A DNA stretch of 64,000 nt from Microthyrium microscopicum (Eukaryota > Ascomycota > Dothideomycetes > Microthyriales > Microthyriaceae): NCBI GenBank assembly GCA_010405405.1, contig MU004233.1, forward strand, positions 2,086,539 to 2,150,538. The letters are read 5' to 3'. Numbering within the stretch: the first letter of the stretch is position 1; each line of letters begins with the position of its first letter. Both the position numbers and the translations under genes were made by a program. Of the stretch, positions 11,790 to 21,914 are shown piece after piece. The notes beneath the pieces were generated by a model. It saw nothing but the letters and a program-made list of their open reading frames with translations. It had not been told where the DNA came from and did not search any database.

Positions 11790-13707
11790 TGTTAACCTTG
11801 GCCTTCTTGAAATGCCCCTCGCTGCCAAATGCTACCGGACCAGCATGCAGTGCAATGGAAATATAAAGTTGGAGGGGATGCGGGTGAGCAAAAATCAGCA
11901 TGCTGAGACAGCACTCAATTTTTTGGTTTTCTTTCCGTCCTGTCTCACTTCTCGTCAGGCTGTTGCTATGGCCAGTCCTTGGAACGCTGATTCCAAGAAA
12001 CCAGCACAAAGAACATAAAGCATGCGCATCAAACGCTGTGGATATGGAACGACAGGAAATGCTGATAGACACGAAGTTTTTGAGCACCCAACACAACAGC
12101 AACAGAAACTCTGAAATCAAGCAAAGAAAGATAGACGGAGCGGTCCATTGGAGACATGCCTTTTTGCAACCTTGGACAGCGCTACAACAGCAGGTTTAGC
12201 CCCTTCTCTCAAGAAACCGCCTGATGCGGTCTTCCAGTTGTTTTTGTGTGGTGCCTATCGGACTCGTCCAGGGCGGAAGGGGGGCTGATGTTGGTCTGCA
12301 AAGTCCAGCGGTCGGCTAGACTAGGATCGGAGTGCGACGAGTGGAACAGCAAAGGCAAGGCTCTCTCGCAGCAACCGGGGACGACTGGTGACGAGGACGC
12401 TTTCGCGTCTTCCTGGCCTCGACTGGATGGATGGATGAGAGATCAAGCAACGAGCGCAGGGCACTAGGTTTAGGCTAGGGATTTGACGATGGGTTGAGAT
12501 GTGGTTGCGGGTCGGAGGGCGTGTGGACTGTACTGTGGAGGCGGGTGGCAGGGCGACATGCACAAAGCATCAACAACTCAGGGACAGAGATGCGAAGCAG
12601 CACAGTTAAGTCGACAATGGAGGATGATAGAGAGGGGTGAATGGTCCCTGAATGGAATAGTTGAAGTGGGACTAGCATAGGATACTTGTCCTGGTCTGAT
12701 TAAGTTCTACAAGGAGGAGAGAGTTTATCCATCCCACCCAGCGCCAGTGTCCAGACACCCTACCCTACACTGTACAGAAGCACTCCCACACCTAAACCCA
12801 AACCTGGTTTAGTGCCTGGGGTCCGAGTTCCGTTTCCGTGAGCTGTCGAGTCTTGGGGACCAGGTACAGGTAGCTAGCCAGTTATCAGCTCTACTCCTTG
12901 AACTCATACATGACATGATTATAGCCGCTGGTTTCTTATTCACGATATTCCTCCCATCCGACGATATCAAATGTGATGGATCTGGGGGCTTTCTCTTCCC
13001 TTCGAAGTTCGGATCCATCCCATCATTCAACTATTTCGGAGCAAAAGCTTGAATCAACCCTTTTACGGTAAGCTTGAGAATCGCGGCTGATGTTACCTGC
13101 ATCTTTCCGATTGTCCATTCCAGCCTCTAAGCTCAAAATACCAATGCTGAATTGGGGCTTTTACGGGACTTGGGTATCCACATCTGCAGCCGAGTCGATA
13201 TTATTGTCACTTGAGCCGAACCTGGCGTCAGCGCTTCTAAAGGAAGGGTACGTGTACTTTGTACAATTCATCATCATGACATTTCCATTCTTTACCATAT
13301 CAACTATCCCAAGAACAGGTAACCGCTTCGTATCAGAGTTCAGCCCGACATGCAGGAACCGATTTCATCTCTTGCCTCAAATGGCCGTTTCTGTTCGCTT
13401 CATTTGTTTCAAGGACCACTTGAAACATTATTCGCCATGTTGGAATGCATGCCTCGCAGATCACCACGGCAAAAGATATTAACACTTTCAGCATTCTTTT
13501 CTTCAACTTCTTCAACTTCCAATTAGACCCGGATGCTAAGTACCTCACAATGTGCCTTGCATTGCTTTTGCCAATACAGAGCCCGTGCAAGCCGTTTCAT
13601 CTAATACGCCGAACTGACAAAGAAAATCCCCAACGCCTGTCGGATGGAAAAGAAGCCAGGATTAAAAAATAACGGTGGCCTGAAAATGCTCCGTAACAAT
13701 GCGGCTC
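11790..13707. other. Intergenic stretch, long RhoGAP upstream region
   Basis: About 1.9 kb between the 5' end of the RhoGAP gene and the 3' end of HIS1. The longest open frame (from 13090, 130 codons) does not read like a protein. No gene seen; long 5' leaders are common in polarity-regulator genes of fungi. Confidence 0.5.
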
Positions 13708-14811
13708 TCAATCGCTTGTCCTCGTGTTCAGCAGTGGCAAAACCAAAATATCTTTGGCGCCCGCCTCCCACAGGTCATCCAGTTTGGTCGCGATGCTCGA
13801 TTTCTCGATCATGACTTCAACCGCGACCCATCCATTCTCTGGGTGCAACGTCGTAACAGTAGGCGAACGCTTGCCGGGTGCGATCTTGCTTGCAGCTTCT
13901 AGATCATCGCGGTGAATATTGTACTTGCAAGAGACATAGCGTTGCGAATCTAGAAGACCTCAGCCATGAACTAAACGGTCAGTGCAAAGAAGAGCTTACC
14001 GATCCAGCCCTTTATCCTAGACTTGATGATTTTTATCAGCTTTTCATCTGTCGGATGCTTCGACACAATCAACACTGCCGAGCTCTCTACCACGGTCGAG
14101 ATCGCCTTGAGACCAGCCACGCGCATCGTCTCGCCCGATTCTATTATGATTAGTCCACGACCACCAGGATGAGTCCTAACCAGCAAACTCACCAACAAGA
14201 TCCACGATTCCGTCTGCAACTCCCAATGCGCACGCTGCCTCGACACTACCGCCCACATACTTGATTGTCGTTTGTTCACCTTCACTCTCCAATGCGCGAA
14301 AGTACTTGGTCGCCAGATTGGTGAAGCTGGTCACCACCGTCTTGCCCACTAGCTGCTCTGGCGTCTGAATCGCACCCTTGGCCGGCACTTGTACCTGTAG
14401 CTTGCAGCCGCCAAATCCCAGATCCAGCACCTCCTCTACACCAGTTGTGTCCGTGGGTGGGACGACTGCTTCATGTTCCAGCACCTGATCGCGGCCTGTG
14501 ATTCCTAGGCTGACTTTGCCTTCGCCAACAAATGTTGGAATGTCTGCAGCAGGTAGGAAGACGAGCGCAATGGGTAGATTCTTGACCAGTGCAATGTCTA
14601 GACGGTTATGGCGGTGGAATTTGATATCGGAGCCTTTGAGGACGTCGAGGGTATTTTGGTGGAGGCGACCCTCTTAGACTTTTTAGTGGGATATTTCTAC
14701 CAATTGAAGGACGCCGTACATACTTTTTGGGACAGCAAAGAGCAGGCGCTCATTCAGGCTGCCCAGAACGTCAGTTACATCAGCTAATTGATTGATAGAT
14801 TGAAAGTCCAT
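13708..14811 (-). CDS. HIS1: ATP phosphoribosyltransferase, first step of histidine biosynthesis
   Basis: Exons on the minus strand: 14724-14811, 14193-14672, 14000-14140 and 13708-13949, giving 316 aa. The three introns are 51, 52 and 50 nt and all keep phase. The enzyme condenses ATP with PRPP to phosphoribosyl-ATP and is the feedback-inhibited entry step. Visible signatures are FAVPKKGRLH at the start, RLDIALVKNLPIALVFLPA, LGITGRDQVLEHEA, the GFGGCKLQVQVP segment and IKYVGGSVEAACALGVADG. The PRPP-binding loop DLVESGETM (about residue 190) straddles the second intron. A C-terminal ACT-like regulatory part ends in ILVLPLLN. Length fits the long form of the family (yeast about 297 aa). The start at 14811 reads MDFQSINQLADVTDVLG; another ATG upstream is followed by a stop if spliced. 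Codons shift from C-rich to G-rich near 14500. Confidence 0.95.
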
Positions 14812-15844
14812 GATTGCGTTGGTAGGTTGTGTACATACGTTTCTGAGAGATCCATGATTCTCCAGTCTGCGGTGATGCAGGTTGTCGCTCGATTGCGAGA
14901 TCTCAGAGCGAGGACGGATGACTGGGCAGTTGTGCAGGCAACGGATCAGCTAGACAGGGCGAGGAGAGAATTATCTGTTACTAGTGTGAGTACATTGAAT
15001 TATGTGGTTACACGTGGGGCATGAAATTCGCTGTGACGGAAAGTTGATTTAAAGCCGACAGCGGAGCGAGGGGTTCCTTGGTGGTGGAGTGACTCCAACC
15101 ACATGGCGTTTGCATCAAACGTTGAGCAGATTTTATACGAAACCCTGCTTATATCTTGGGTTTTATACCAGTTGTCAGAAGCAATACAGGCCTGTCCTCC
15201 TAGCTAACGGTTTCGGCCAACAGTGAATCGCCTCTACTGCCGACAGCCTGCTAACTGAAGGCTGATGGTACTAGTAGTGAGAACAGCAAACGTAGAAGTG
15301 GTGAAGTTAGACCGTGAAGAGTGTAAGTTCTGTCAGGCAGCTTCGTATTGACTATTTTCAGATCTGCTTTTAATTCCATGGGATTGAAATATGTTGCGCC
15401 AATCTGAGGTACCACGGCTTGTACAGCTACATCTCCAGACTGTACTGAAATGAGTGTAGTAGAGTGTATGTAGGTATAAGCTACTAATACTTCATACCTT
15501 AGTAGCTCCTACTATAGGCTGGGATCTGATATCTAATTATACCTCGTGGGATTTTTGTCTTGGAAGGATCCTCACAGACATTTTTAGATGGATCAACGCG
15601 GCGTAATTGGCTACTCTTCAAGGCAACAAAGTGTCTTCTGTCAGACATCACTGCAGTCTCGCCGCACCATTAAAGTTCTAATTTTTTAATTATGTGCAGT
15701 TCCTACTTCATGCTTATGACGAACGCATTAACGACTTCTTTTGTCAATAGACATTGTATTTGATAGTTTAATCACATTACGCATAGTTTTCGCGGGTTGC
15801 TTACAAGAACGGTACTGTTTATACTTCTGGCTTCAACTCCCAAG
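14812..15844. other. Shared upstream region of HIS1 and the F-box gene
   Basis: About 1 kb, divergent promoter region. A 9-bp palindrome with a TGACTC core lies at 15087-15095 (listed separately). Nothing else coding was supported. Confidence 0.5.
15087..15095. promoter_or_regulatory. Candidate CPC1/Gcn4-type site upstream of HIS1
   Basis: GAGTGACTC lies about 280 bp upstream of the HIS1 start. It contains TGACTC, which matches six of seven bases of the Gcn4/CPC1 consensus TGACTCA. Fungal amino-acid genes under cross-pathway control usually carry such sites. One imperfect copy could occur by chance. Confidence 0.3.
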
Positions 15845-17536
15845 ATGAGCAGACTGACCGACTCGCAGTCGTTTTCCACAGAGGCCAACTCTGTCGTATC
15901 TCTTGGGCCTTCAATAGCTGATCGGAGAGCAAGTCTGCTTGAACGATCGCAACCATCCAACTCCAGAGGAAAGAAGAGAAGCGAGGCGGTTACTATAAAC
16001 CGCAACATTACATCGGCACCCAGCACCATTCCTGGGCTTATGTTACCCAATCTCATAACTGACATTCTGGTCCATATCTCTTCGTTTCTAACGACTATCG
16101 ATTATGGGTCTTTACGTCGAACCTGCAAAACCATCGAGCAAAAGCTATTTCCCTTCTTTGCGGTGGAATTCTTCAGTAAATGGCACATCTTCATCTTTCC
16201 ACAAAGCATCCAGAGTCTAATAGACATTTCCAAGCATACTGAGCTTCGCATCTATGTGAAAACATTAGTCATCGGTATGGACGTTATCCACCACCGTGGT
16301 ATCCAACTCAATGCCCATGCCCAGGTTGATGATGCTCTGAGCACTCTTCTGAAAGATGCTGCTTGGGCCTTGGACACTGGTTTCTGGACAGAAGGTCTTC
16401 AAGAAGCTTTCACTGGCTTACCGAGTCTGTCCACAATACGGATCCAAGACTCTGAAAAGCAATTGCGACCTCGTGAAAATACTCCGGTTCAAGGCTATTT
16501 TATCAGAACCTTGGCCCGGCACTTTGGAGAGGATTACATCGAATCGAGCGGGTGTCAAATTCAACATGCAATCGTGCCACATATTTTGCTCCTCGCTGCG
16601 AGAGGAAATATCAGACTCCAGTCCTTTGTGGCAACCACCAGTTCTCCCGCATTCAGCATAGAACTCGTCCGCAGTATCGTCCCTTCGAGCGAAATGCTAC
16701 GACCTCATTTCTCCTGCTTACTTGAAAACGTTCAAACCCTTATGCTTGGCTTTAGTGTTGGGCAATTCGGTAGGATTAGAGAGGCGCAAACGATCCCTAA
16801 TGTTGGTCTATTCTTCAACCTCGTAGCCAAGTTGAGGCACCTTCGATTGGACTTTCAAGATCCAGAGCCAGCCAAATACAACAGCGATAGAAGCATTCGG
16901 ACGCCTGATTATATTATTAAAGCACTCACAGACAGCCTTAAGGCTTCAACGAGCCTGAGGACATTGGAGCTGCAGAATGCCTCTTTGTCCGCTAGCAACC
17001 TCCTTACCCTCCTTCGCATCGCCAGAAGCAGTATAGAACGGCTCACTTTTCATCGCATCCACTTGGATTCCAACGATGGCTGGAAGCGCTTGGTTACTTG
17101 CTTCGCAAAGTTACCCAAGCTAAGCTCCTTTCATGCCAACGATTGCTCTGGAAAACTTCCTATGGCATGGAATATAGCAAAGTGGCCTGATCGGCTACAC
17201 GTCGATTCGCTGGATGATTTTTATGAACGTGCAGAGAAAAATGTCTTTATTGTTCATCCGACCACCAAAGAATATCGGATCAGGCAGGGCGATGTGCCTC
17301 ACGGCGAGCTATCTACCATCATTAGTACGAGCCTGGTCGTCCAGGATGAAGGATTCAACCAGAAATACGGTACAAATTCCAGGTCGGGTTTGATATTCTC
17401 TCCCCATGGGTACAATCGAACAGACATGCGATTTTCTATGCCTTTCGCTATCTCATCAATTCCACTGCCAACTCATGAGTTTAATCAAATTGAACAGCTG
17501 GAGACGGATTTGAGTGAAGGCGAGGGGATCGACTAA
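15845..17536 (+). CDS. F-box protein, unknown substrate
   Basis: A single exon of 563 aa, started at the first ATG of the frame (MSRLTDSQSF). An F-box lies at about residues 65-105: LMLPNLITDILVHISSFL followed by SLRRTCKTIEQKLFPFF. The next segment, FFSKWHIFIFPQSIQSL with LRIYVKTLVIG, is the pattern of a large fungal F-box family that has leucine-rich, solenoid-like C-termini instead of WD40 repeats. Later segments such as LRTLELQNASLSASNLLTLL look like irregular leucine-rich repeats. F-box proteins link substrates to the SCF ubiquitin ligase through Skp1. No conserved partner gene is adjacent. The specific target cannot be inferred. Confidence 0.8.
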   Translation: MSRLTDSQSFSTEANSVVSLGPSIADRRASLLERSQPSNSRGKKRSEAVTINRNITSAPSTIPGLMLPNLITDILVHISSFLTTIDYGSLRRTCKTIEQKLFPFFAVEFFSKWHIFIFPQSIQSLIDISKHTELRIYVKTLVIGMDVIHHRGIQLNAHAQVDDALSTLLKDAAWALDTGFWTEGLQEAFTGLPSLSTIRIQDSEKQLRPRENTPVQGYFIRTLARHFGEDYIESSGCQIQHAIVPHILLLAARGNIRLQSFVATTSSPAFSIELVRSIVPSSEMLRPHFSCLLENVQTLMLGFSVGQFGRIREAQTIPNVGLFFNLVAKLRHLRLDFQDPEPAKYNSDRSIRTPDYIIKALTDSLKASTSLRTLELQNASLSASNLLTLLRIARSSIERLTFHRIHLDSNDGWKRLVTCFAKLPKLSSFHANDCSGKLPMAWNIAKWPDRLHVDSLDDFYERAEKNVFIVHPTTKEYRIRQGDVPHGELSTIISTSLVVQDEGFNQKYGTNSRSGLIFSPHGYNRTDMRFSMPFAISSIPLPTHEFNQIEQLETDLSEGEGID

Positions 17537-17630
17537 CAAATGATATTGCAGGATACATAAAAGTCAATTCTAGTCTACTACCTCACATTTTCCTAAGATT
17601 CAGGTTGGCGACTGAGTACTAAATAACCAA

Positions 17631-18071
17631 TCAAGCCTTCAAGCAGCGAAACTTGCATGCCGCACCTGCAACAGTACCGACCTCGGGACATTTGGCTTCA
17701 TCGCGACCTGTATGATCAGAGCAAAGCCATGCCATACCCTTGCGACCCCGATCCGACTGAGCCACAGATTGGCATGCTCCCCAGGTATTTCCTGGGCCAA
17801 CGCAGGTACCATCTACTTCCCAATCTTCAAGGTGACACGCCACTGCTCCTTGACCTTTGGGGGCATTTCCTCTGCATGGGTCTTTCGAGATACCATGCTG
17901 CCCTTTGGCCCCGTGTTGCCAGTTCACAACGCACTGTTTGGCGTTGAAATCACATCTGCCGTCGATGTTGCCAACTCTTCTGTCCAGCGCTGCGAGGATG
18001 TTCACATTGCCAGCGGAAACCAAGGTAGGTGCCAGAAAGCAGGTGAAGCTGAGAATGTTGGATGCTTTCAT
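17631..18071 (-). CDS. Small secreted cysteine-rich protein, effector-like
   Basis: A single exon of 146 aa. The N-terminus MKASNILSFTCFLAPTLVSA is a clear signal peptide, with likely cleavage after VSA. The mature part has ten cysteines, in contexts such as GRCDFN, QCVVNW, DPCRG, ACHLEDW, GTCVG, GACQS, WLCSD, AKCPE, ACKF and RCLKA. An even number of cysteines spread over about 120 residues suggests five disulphides. It is rich in glycine and aspartate and has no membrane anchor. I do not recognise the family; size, secretion and cysteine content fit apoplastic effector or antimicrobial proteins. A TATAAA on the coding strand lies about 200 bp upstream. The gene is convergent with the F-box gene, about 95 bp apart. 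Confidence 0.75.
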   Translation of the reverse strand: MKASNILSFTCFLAPTLVSAGNVNILAALDRRVGNIDGRCDFNAKQCVVNWQHGAKGQHGISKDPCRGNAPKGQGAVACHLEDWEVDGTCVGPGNTWGACQSVAQSDRGRKGMAWLCSDHTGRDEAKCPEVGTVAGAACKFRCLKA

Positions 18072-19623
18072 CTTGATAGTAATGCTATAAACCGTCAGCC
18101 CCCCGTGTATTGCGTCGACTCTCTTGAGACCATTAATGTAATGACTGACATGGACTTTTGATTTGTTCTCTGGAAGTATAATGATCTATAGATTGAAGGG
18201 TGTACAATGTGAAGATTGTTGAGAAGTTGTTGCTGTTCGAGACTGAAAAGTGACAAGTTGTGTAAACCTTTATAGTACTCGCCTTTGGACCTGACTGAAT
18301 TGTCCTGATCCCATAGGACTTACAGTTGCATTCACAATTGGTCTTTGCGAGAGTGAAGATACAAAGTTTTGATCATTTTGGGATCTTAAGATCCAGCAGT
18401 CTTCTGAATTGTGCGGCGTAGTAGATTTTGCTCAGGGATTTATATCAGCAAGTCACTGCAGGATGAAGAGCTTGAACCTCATCAGGATTTTAATATCTAA
18501 AAGTTATATAACATTGCGGCGTAGTGTGATCTATTGACTATTCAAGGTTATGTGTCAGTAATGCTAGTGAACTTGAAAACTTCGAACCTCGCTAGGCTAG
18601 GAATTTTGATGTTCAGAATTGGTAGACAAAGTCTGCGTCGCCTTAAGTCACGAAGTTGTTCGATTCAAGTGCGTGTAGGTAATTTTGGTATCTTTTCCCT
18701 TCCCATAGAGTCACGGCGTATCGTCCAAAAAATGTATGATGAAGAGCAATTCGATGGGGTGAACCTGAAAACCACCACAGCTAAGCATGCAAAGCCTGAG
18801 CTCGAGGAGAAAGATACACCTCCGGTCTCCACGAACCAAAACCATATATGCAAATGATATGAACTAGCCCTTTCAGTAGGTTGACATCTTAAGAGACATG
18901 ATAGCCATTTGAAAGGCGACATATCCACGATTGAGTGCGAGGTGTGCCTGAGATATTCGAAATGAAGTATTCCCCAAAAAAACATCGCCCACACGAGCAA
19001 AAACTCAACGCGCTACCGCCTCATTGAATGAAGCAAGTGCGCGTCTAGAAAAACCCCTCCACGAGTTTTTTTTCCTACGATGTAGCCGTGAATCGAACAG
19101 TGAACTTCTGAAGGTTAATCGGAGAGGCAGGTTACTAATCCCTTGTGGCAGGGTTTTGGCTAGCCTATTCCGGTTAAGCTCAGGAGTTCTGAAGGTGCAT
19201 CTACGATTGCAATTGCCATCGACCCTTCCTCCGTTTGGAACAGAACTGTTATGACCAAATTTCCCGGCAATAAAATATATACCTAATTGTGATGGCCCAA
19301 TGGAGCTTCATAGCCAAAACACCAACAAAATCCCTCATTTTGGCTTTGGTTGACCATGAAAAAATGGTCCAAGGATTTTGAATTGATGCGCAGTTCCAAA
19401 ATATGCTTTTTGATATGGACTGACGTCTGCAGTGTTAGAGCGTCTTCGGCTCGTCGAGACTGCCGAGCTTCAAGACTTGGAGTAAGAGCCAGAAAGACCG
19501 GAATGAAGCCTCAAAAAGTCATCGCTTTGGAGGAGGAGTCCAGCGACCATTGGATGTCTAATAAGATGATGCTGGGTGCGAGACGAAGTTGTTATAGTTA
19601 AACAATCAGGACACAAGCAAACT
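18072..19623. other. AT-rich intergenic stretch with degenerate tandem repeat
   Basis: Upstream of the small secreted protein. A TATAAA box (complement of 18269-18274) is the likely promoter element. Around 18410-18630 two imperfect units of about 100 bp share GCGGCGTAGT at their start and a GAACCTC..AGGATTTT-like block. No gene is supported; the 107-codon frame at 18534 lies across this repeat. Confidence 0.4.
18269..18274 (-). promoter_or_regulatory. TATA box of the small secreted protein gene
   Basis: TATAAA on the minus strand, about 200 bp before the ATG at 18071. Strongly regulated secreted-protein genes in fungi often have TATA promoters. The distance implies a 5' leader of about 150 nt. 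Confidence 0.4.
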
Positions 19624-19631
19624 TTAGTGAA

Positions 19632-20129
19632 GGGCTGTTGTTAAGTGGCCTCAGCTAAATCTTGAGTGGCCTCAACAAAATCTTGGGTGGCCCCAGGGGT
19701 GCCAAGACCGCTAAATAATTATCTCATATAAGTCCTTTTGACATGATCTAAGATTTGATGATGATTTGTGCCCTCAAAAACGCTTCTTTTTTGGTTTAGT
19801 ATTAACTAGATATCTTTCAAAAATGTAGCTTTCCGAGGAATAGATTTTGAGCTTAAACCCTTATGCATAGAAAACGAATTTGTGATATAGAATCTTGTCA
19901 TCATGATATACATTTTGGTGTTTATAATTTTAGAGGCTTAGCAAGAAATAAGTAAGTCAAGGTAAGCCTAGAGTTAGGCTAAATTAGGCTAGCCCTGCAC
20001 CTCTTTTAGCTAGTATTGCTCACTTAAGCCATTTTAAAGACGAGCCGTACCTAAAGTATACTAGCTTGGGGCCACTCAAGATTTCGTTAAGGCCACTTCA
20101 GATTTACCTGAGGCCACTTAACAACACCC
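19632..20129. mobile_element. hAT-type MITE, 498 bp, with target-site duplication
   Basis: The ends are inverted repeats of about 65 bp (19632-19696 and 20065-20129), beginning GGGCTGTTGTTAAGTGGCC and, on the other strand, GGGTGTTGTTAAGTGGCC. The element is flanked by the same 8 bp, TTAGTGAA, at 19624-19631 and 20130-20137. An 8-bp duplication with T at position 2 and A at position 7 is the hAT pattern. Each arm is itself built from three 21-nt units starting GTGGCC(T/C)(C/T)A. There is no coding capacity, so it is a non-autonomous element dependent on a hAT transposase elsewhere. The arms differ at several positions, so it is not very recent. Confidence 0.85.
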
Positions 20130-20438
20130 TTAGTGAAGTATCTCGACCCGCTCTACCTCGGTAACATGAGGCTAATAACTTCCAAGTTAACACTCCATAC
20201 TTGCTTCTTCTAGCAATTGCATATTCACCGACCTACCTACCTTAAACGGGCAAAAACTTACCTAATACTTTAGTCGTACTTACTTCAAGCAACTGAATCT
20301 CAAGTCATTCACTTTTGCTATGATATGAATAAGTTTTCCAAGGATGCTGTTAACATTAAATAGGTATAGTAGTATCTACAACTTTTGGCGAACACTGGCC
20401 TGGCCATGAGCCACCTAAACATAAAGAGGTGACACGAT
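20130..20438. other. Short intergenic stretch
   Basis: About 300 bp between the MITE and the 3' end of the lipase-like gene. Nothing recognised beyond the right-hand copy of the 8-bp duplication. Confidence 0.5.
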
Positions 20439-21914
20439 CTAGAACGACAGTTTCCACATATCTGTAGATGGTACCAAATCGACCAACCAGTTAGGCGTCA
20501 CGAACTGCAGAGTATAGTTCGTGTTGAAGCCAGTCACGACACTCTTTTTGCCACACACGGCTTTCTCTTTGCTTGCCGAGCTGTTCGAAACCTTCTCTTT
20601 GATCCAACCTAGCCACTTCATGCGACTTGCTGAAATGACGGGAAAGTGCTGCATGGCTGTATATGTAACCATCTCTGCACTCTGATCTGGGCTGAATTTA
20701 CAACTCGAATCCAAGCTTTCCTCGATCATGTCTATTGGGATGACATCTTTTTCACCAGCGAGGACAAGGAGTGGTCCACTGAACTTGTTCCCACTCACAA
20801 AGACTGTCTCGTTCCATTTCTGCACGTAACTATTGCTTGTCCAGTTCGGTTTGGATAAGGAAGGAATTGATAGGTTATAAAACGCAAACCCATCTGTTGG
20901 AAGGCAACCTTGCAATGGTTTGAGAACGTTGTTCCATCGATCATACGCGAGTGGTGTCATGCCTGAATAGTTGTATGCTGGAAAAGCAGCAGTGACAGCA
21001 GCAATGAACTTTGGTGGGAAAGATAACACCAGCGGCACCCAGATTGGCCACGTAGCTGGTGGATCAGTCTCGAACATCTCCTGCGCTCTATTTATCAACT
21101 CGACGACTCTTGTTGGCGGTGAAATTGCCACCGTTCCACGATATCCAGGCACAGGGGTCTTTGCTTGTCGCTCAGCGAACGCGTATGCTACATTTCCACC
21201 TTGTGAATGGCCCATGGTGACAAATGGGCCGTCTGCGTCGAGTTGGTCAGGGAAAGCTTTTCTCACTGCTTCAATTGCATATGCAACGTCGTTGGCACCG
21301 ACTGGACCTGCAAGCCATAGATGCGATGATTCTCCATTAGGTGCGGTATTTACACCGAGCCCGGCGTAGTCGGTGGCAACCACGACGAATCCTTCTGTTG
21401 CAATGGTGTAGGATGTCATGAAGTGATATTGTAAAGACCTGTAGTTGCTGGGTGCACAACTAGCGAATTGGCCGGATGTCCCATGGGCCCACGCCACGAG
21501 CGGGTATTTCGATGAGCCTTGGTCGTTGTATTGGTATGGTGCATATGGCCAGAGGACGAATGCGGACACTGGCACAACTGTGCCGTTTAGACTTTCGGAG
21601 GTGTAGATGATACGCGACATCGTTAGTGACGAAGGTACGGTGTAGTTGGTCAGGTTCGTATGTGGTTCGATGCGTAGCAACATGCCAGGTTTCATGGAAG
21701 GACTGAAGTTTGCTGGGACGCTGTAGAAATCATCTAGGGGACTGTGTGCCATGGCAGAATGCTCAAAGTTGGATGAAAGCGTGACAAGTTCTGGACATGT
21801 TCCGTTGCAAGTGGTACTGCCACTTATAAGAGAGGACACATTCTGTGCGTAAGAATAAGATAGAAGTGCCAGAAGGACTATGCCCGAAGATGGGGAAAAC
21901 AACGGAAACCTCAT
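20439..21914 (-). CDS. Secreted alpha/beta hydrolase, secretory-lipase (LIP) family
   Basis: A single exon of 491 aa from MRFPLFSPSSGIVLLALLSY, a signal peptide with cleavage near YAQ. The frame is open upstream but only this ATG precedes the signal sequence. The nucleophile elbow is MGHSQGG (serine about 235). A plausible acid is in LAGEKDVIP (about 389) and a catalytic histidine in AMQHFPVI (about 422). The oxyanion-side motif is VAWAHGTSG. This matches the fungal secretory lipase family (triacylglycerol lipases of the Candida LIP type), which cleaves esters outside the cell. There are many N-glycosylation sites (NxS/T). A TATAAG box lies about 100 bp upstream (complement of 22012-22017). 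The true substrate may be another ester. Confidence 0.88.
   Translation of the reverse strand: MRFPLFSPSSGIVLLALLSYSYAQNVSSLISGSTTCNGTCPELVTLSSNFEHSAMAHSPLDDFYSVPANFSPSMKPGMLLRIEPHTNLTNYTVPSSLTMSRIIYTSESLNGTVVPVSAFVLWPYAPYQYNDQGSSKYPLVAWAHGTSGQFASCAPSNYRSLQYHFMTSYTIATEGFVVVATDYAGLGVNTAPNGESSHLWLAGPVGANDVAYAIEAVRKAFPDQLDADGPFVTMGHSQGGNVAYAFAERQAKTPVPGYRGTVAISPPTRVVELINRAQEMFETDPPATWPIWVPLVLSFPPKFIAAVTAAFPAYNYSGMTPLAYDRWNNVLKPLQGCLPTDGFAFYNLSIPSLSKPNWTSNSYVQKWNETVFVSGNKFSGPLLVLAGEKDVIPIDMIEESLDSSCKFSPDQSAEMVTYTAMQHFPVISASRMKWLGWIKEKVSNSSASKEKAVCGKKSVVTGFNTNYTLQFVTPNWLVDLVPSTDMWKLSF

Noticed and set aside
13090-13482. 130-codon plus-strand open frame downstream of HIS1
   Set aside because: No natural composition, splice sites or family resemblance.
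14860-14877. Upstream ATG (MDLSET) as HIS1 start
   Set aside because: It can only connect by an intron that puts a TGA in frame; the downstream ATG gives a clean family-like N-terminus.
15797-15844. Upstream extension of the F-box gene
   Set aside because: The extension begins at a TTG; the first ATG of the frame is at 15845.
18410-18630. Two imperfect 100-bp tandem units as a satellite or mobile element
   Set aside because: Too degenerate, with only two units and no terminal repeats; kept only as a note in the intergenic entry.
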